This document shows, one piece after another, positions 62,343-64,000 of a stretch of 64,000 nt of DNA. The DNA is from Verrucomicrobia bacterium SCGC AAA164-E04 (GTDB lineage: Bacteria > Verrucomicrobiota > Verrucomicrobiia > Limisphaerales > AAA164-E04). The stretch spans positions 1 through 64,000 of the forward strand of contig KB911928.1 in NCBI GenBank assembly GCA_000383715.1. The letters are read 5' to 3'. How positions within the stretch are numbered: position 1 is the stretch's first letter; each line of letters opens with the position of its first letter. A program made the position numbers and the translations under genes. The notes under the pieces were generated by a model. The model saw only the letters and a list, made by a program, of their open reading frames with translations, made no database searches and was not told the DNA's origin.

Positions 62343-63382
62343 TGTGATGATTTTAAAGTTACAGAGTTAGAGAATTTTAGTTGTTCGTTCGCAAACGCAA
62401 TTGCATCTGTCATTTGATCATTGATATGGTGCTCGAATGCCTGCGCTGTCATGCGGATCGCGTTCTTAAACGCCAGAGAACCAGCGGAACCATGAGCGAT
62501 AAAGACGTTACCATTCAAGCCAAGGAGAGGTGCACCACCGTAAGCGTCAGGGTCCATACGACCCTTGATGGTCTTGAAGGCCCCCTTGGCCATCATCGCA
62601 CCAAGTTTCCGTACGGTAGTGGAGGTTAACTCACGCTTCAACCAGGAGAACATACCGTGAGCAAGGCTTTCGCAAGTCTTCAACACTATATTACCGATAA
62701 AACCGTCGCAAACAACCACGTCCACTCTATTCGAAAACAGGTCATGCCCTTCGACATTGCCAATAAAATTCAGATCCAATTTCCTGCACAACTTGAACGC
62801 CTCAAGGGTAAGCTCATTGCCCTTGACATCCTCGGTACCCACACTCAGCACACCTACACGAGGCTCTTTGAGCTTGAGGACTTCTCTGGCATAAACCGAC
62901 CCCATGACAGCATAATGCGCAAGGTGAAGAGGCTTGGAGTCAACGTTTGCCCCTGCATCGAGCATGACAAATTCATTTTCAGGGGCAGGGATAACCGTTG
63001 CGATGCCTGCTCTTTCCAGCCCTTGAAGTCGACGCAGTTTAACAGTGGACACAGCAACCACCCCACCCGTGTTACCCGGGGAAAGGAAAGCATCGACTTC
63101 AGCACGCTTCAACAGATCGACGCCTTTGGCAATGGAACAATTCTTTTTGCGCCTGACAGCGTCAACTGGCTTGTCAGCCATGGTTAACACTTCTTCAGCA
63201 TGTAGAAAGGATATACGTCTATCGCGATCACCCATGGCCTCCAGCTCGCGCTTTATCTCGTCTTCCTTACCCACCAGAACGGCAGATTCTACGGAAGGCA
63301 GGGAGTCGAGCGCTTGGATGACACCATTAAGTATCACGCCGCAGCCATGGTCTCCTCCCATGACATCGACCGCGATTCGCAT
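62339..63382 (-). CDS. plsX: Phosphate acyltransferase PlsX
   Basis: 347 residues, the usual length. DVMGGDHGCGVILNG, FLSPGNTGGVVA, GANVDSKPLHLAHYAVMGS and the late GLNGNVFIAHGSAGS are diagnostic. It forms acyl-phosphate from acyl-ACP for the PlsY route of phospholipid synthesis. Its position between rpmF and fabH is the classic arrangement, so assignment is secure. The 4-base overlap with fabH indicates coupled translation. Confidence 0.95.
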   Translation of the reverse strand: MRIAVDVMGGDHGCGVILNGVIQALDSLPSVESAVLVGKEDEIKRELEAMGDRDRRISFLHAEEVLTMADKPVDAVRRKKNCSIAKGVDLLKRAEVDAFLSPGNTGGVVAVSTVKLRRLQGLERAGIATVIPAPENEFVMLDAGANVDSKPLHLAHYAVMGSVYAREVLKLKEPRVGVLSVGTEDVKGNELTLEAFKLCRKLDLNFIGNVEGHDLFSNRVDVVVCDGFIGNIVLKTCESLAHGMFSWLKRELTSTTVRKLGAMMAKGAFKTIKGRMDPDAYGGAPLLGLNGNVFIAHGSAGSLAFKNAIRMTAQAFEHHINDQMTDAIAFANEQLKFSNSVTLKSSQ

Positions 63383-63435
63383 GGATAGATAGAAATTAAG
63401 TTAAAAGGAGCCTTGGTTAAGGCCGCAAAGGCTGG

Positions 63436-63624
63436 TCATTCGAAAGACTCTATAGTCACCACCTGCTTGCCTTTGTAAGTCCCACAGCTGGGACAAACGC
63501 GATGTGGCACGTACGGAGCAGCACACTGAGGACAAACGCTCATTTGTGGCAGTTTCAACACACTGTTGGAAGCACGTCGTTTACGTTGTGCGCTTCGTGA
63601 AGGTTTTCTTTTTGGGACACCCAT
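63436..63624 (-). CDS. rpmF: 50S ribosomal protein L32
   Basis: 62 residues beginning MGVPKRKPSRSAQRKRRASN, then a zinc ribbon (CPQC and CPSC with 11 residues between). The four cysteines are kept, so this is the zinc-binding form. It sits between the YceD-like gene and plsX as in many bacteria. Only 3 bases separate it from the end of the YceD gene; the initiator codon lacks an evident ribosome site. Confidence 0.97.
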   Translation of the reverse strand: MGVPKRKPSRSAQRKRRASNSVLKLPQMSVCPQCAAPYVPHRVCPSCGTYKGKQVVTIESFE

Positions 63625-63627
63625 ATT

Positions 63628-63999
63628 TTAGTCTTTATCTTTTTCCAAGTTCAAATGATCCAACGCAATCCAAGGCGAAGAATCCTTAAGGTCCTCAGCA
63701 TCATGAGGTTCACGGATTCCAGGAACCTTGGAACCAAGGCTTCTGCAGGCTTGCCCGCAAACCGGATGCTGCGGCAGAGCAAGCAGAATATCTTCTCGCA
63801 ATACCGTGGTCAAGTCAACCATATCATTATTTACAGGTAAACTCTCTTCTCCCTCAAGGGCAACGAACCCACTCCAGCCAGGTATGACAACCGGAAGCTC
63901 GAATTTTTTAAGGCATCGGGAGCATTCGCAGGCGAAGATCTGCCTTATCTCGCCTTGAACCAAAAGGTTGGTTTCGTGCTTCTCAACAGTCAACCGATA
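63628..63999 (-). CDS. yceD: YceD (DUF177) protein, truncated at the window edge
   Basis: The frame is open beyond the last base of the window, so the N-terminus is missing. The visible 123 residues contain the DUF177 core: CECSRCLKKFELPV followed by VDLTTVLREDILLALPQHPVC. This protein is implicated in 23S rRNA maturation or accumulation and is nearly always encoded upstream of rpmF. The C-terminal tail (residues about 95-121) is acidic and variable. Confidence 0.88.
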   Translation of the reverse strand, partial: YRLTVEKHETNLLVQGEIRQIFACECSRCLKKFELPVVIPGWSGFVALEGEESLPVNNDMVDLTTVLREDILLALPQHPVCGQACRSLGSKVPGIREPHDAEDLKDSSPWIALDHLNLEKDKD

Positions 64000-64000
64000 A

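Overview
The window reads as a chromosomal segment of a Verrucomicrobiota bacterium, or at least a member of the PVC superphylum. Two large exported proteins carry the PVC-type propeller/HEAT/CxxCH cytochrome architecture. A BatA-like, VWA, DUF4175-like and squalene-cyclase-repeat series is typical of the group, as is a tiny lipoprotein ending in a WSxPxGWE-like tail. Base composition is near 50% GC. There is no rRNA, so no finer placement is possible. Many genes lack an obvious Shine-Dalgarno sequence, so several starts are judgement calls. About 95% of the window is coding, and no intact insertion sequence, prophage or CRISPR array is visible.

Layout. (1) 3-10720, plus strand: a tightly overlapping operon of a 5'-truncated BatA-like membrane protein, a VWA/GATase-fold protein, a DUF4175-like coiled-coil protein, a squalene-cyclase-repeat protein and two paralogous exported proteins of unknown function, followed by yggS. 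(2) 11523-15816, minus strand: a sialidase-fold protein, a 900-residue TPR protein and a DUF454 protein. (3) 15865-22906, plus strand: L-rhamnose isomerase, a complete RhaS/LsrB-type sugar ABC transporter and a CNT nucleoside transporter. (4) A 59-bp near-perfect palindrome at 22949-23007. (5) 23057-28805, plus strand: a Tat-exported glycosylasparaginase-type enzyme, then class-I glutamine amidotransferase, iron alcohol dehydrogenase, aldehyde dehydrogenase and a glutamine synthetase-like ligase. I read the last four as a possible gamma-glutamyl amino-alcohol catabolic operon. (6) 29155-39221: a flippase-like/glycosyltransferase fusion, a eukaryote-like trypsin, a pyridine nucleotide-disulfide oxidoreductase, a PHP phosphatase and a giant cytochrome/DUF6807 fusion. 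(7) 39398-45774, minus strand: housekeeping genes yacG, adenylate-kinase-like, gmhB, hldE1, thiG, hscB-like, iscA-like, a TRASH-like protein and purU.

(8) 45910-52359, plus strand: a type II secretion/type IV pilus assembly set (GspE/PilB ATPase, GspL- or PilM/N-like, PilO/GspM-like, secretin) with a sigma70-type promoter in front and a strong intrinsic terminator behind. (9) 52433-55909: a small membrane protein and a second PVC cytochrome. (10) 56084-56160: initiator tRNA-fMet with its own promoter, then about 1 kb without a credible gene. (11) 57171-63999: an exported protein, a 53-residue lipoprotein gene with terminator, a coiled-coil protein, pilT preceded by a degenerate pilZ, and the classic yceD-rpmF-plsX-fabH cluster running off the right edge.

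The rhamnose and amine/asparagine cassettes together suggest scavenging of glycans, nucleosides and amines. The cytochrome-dehydrogenase and sialidase-fold proteins fit a polysaccharide-degrading lifestyle. The secretin and ATPase genes and pilT belong to one pilus/secretion apparatus whose pilins and inner-membrane platform protein lie outside this window.
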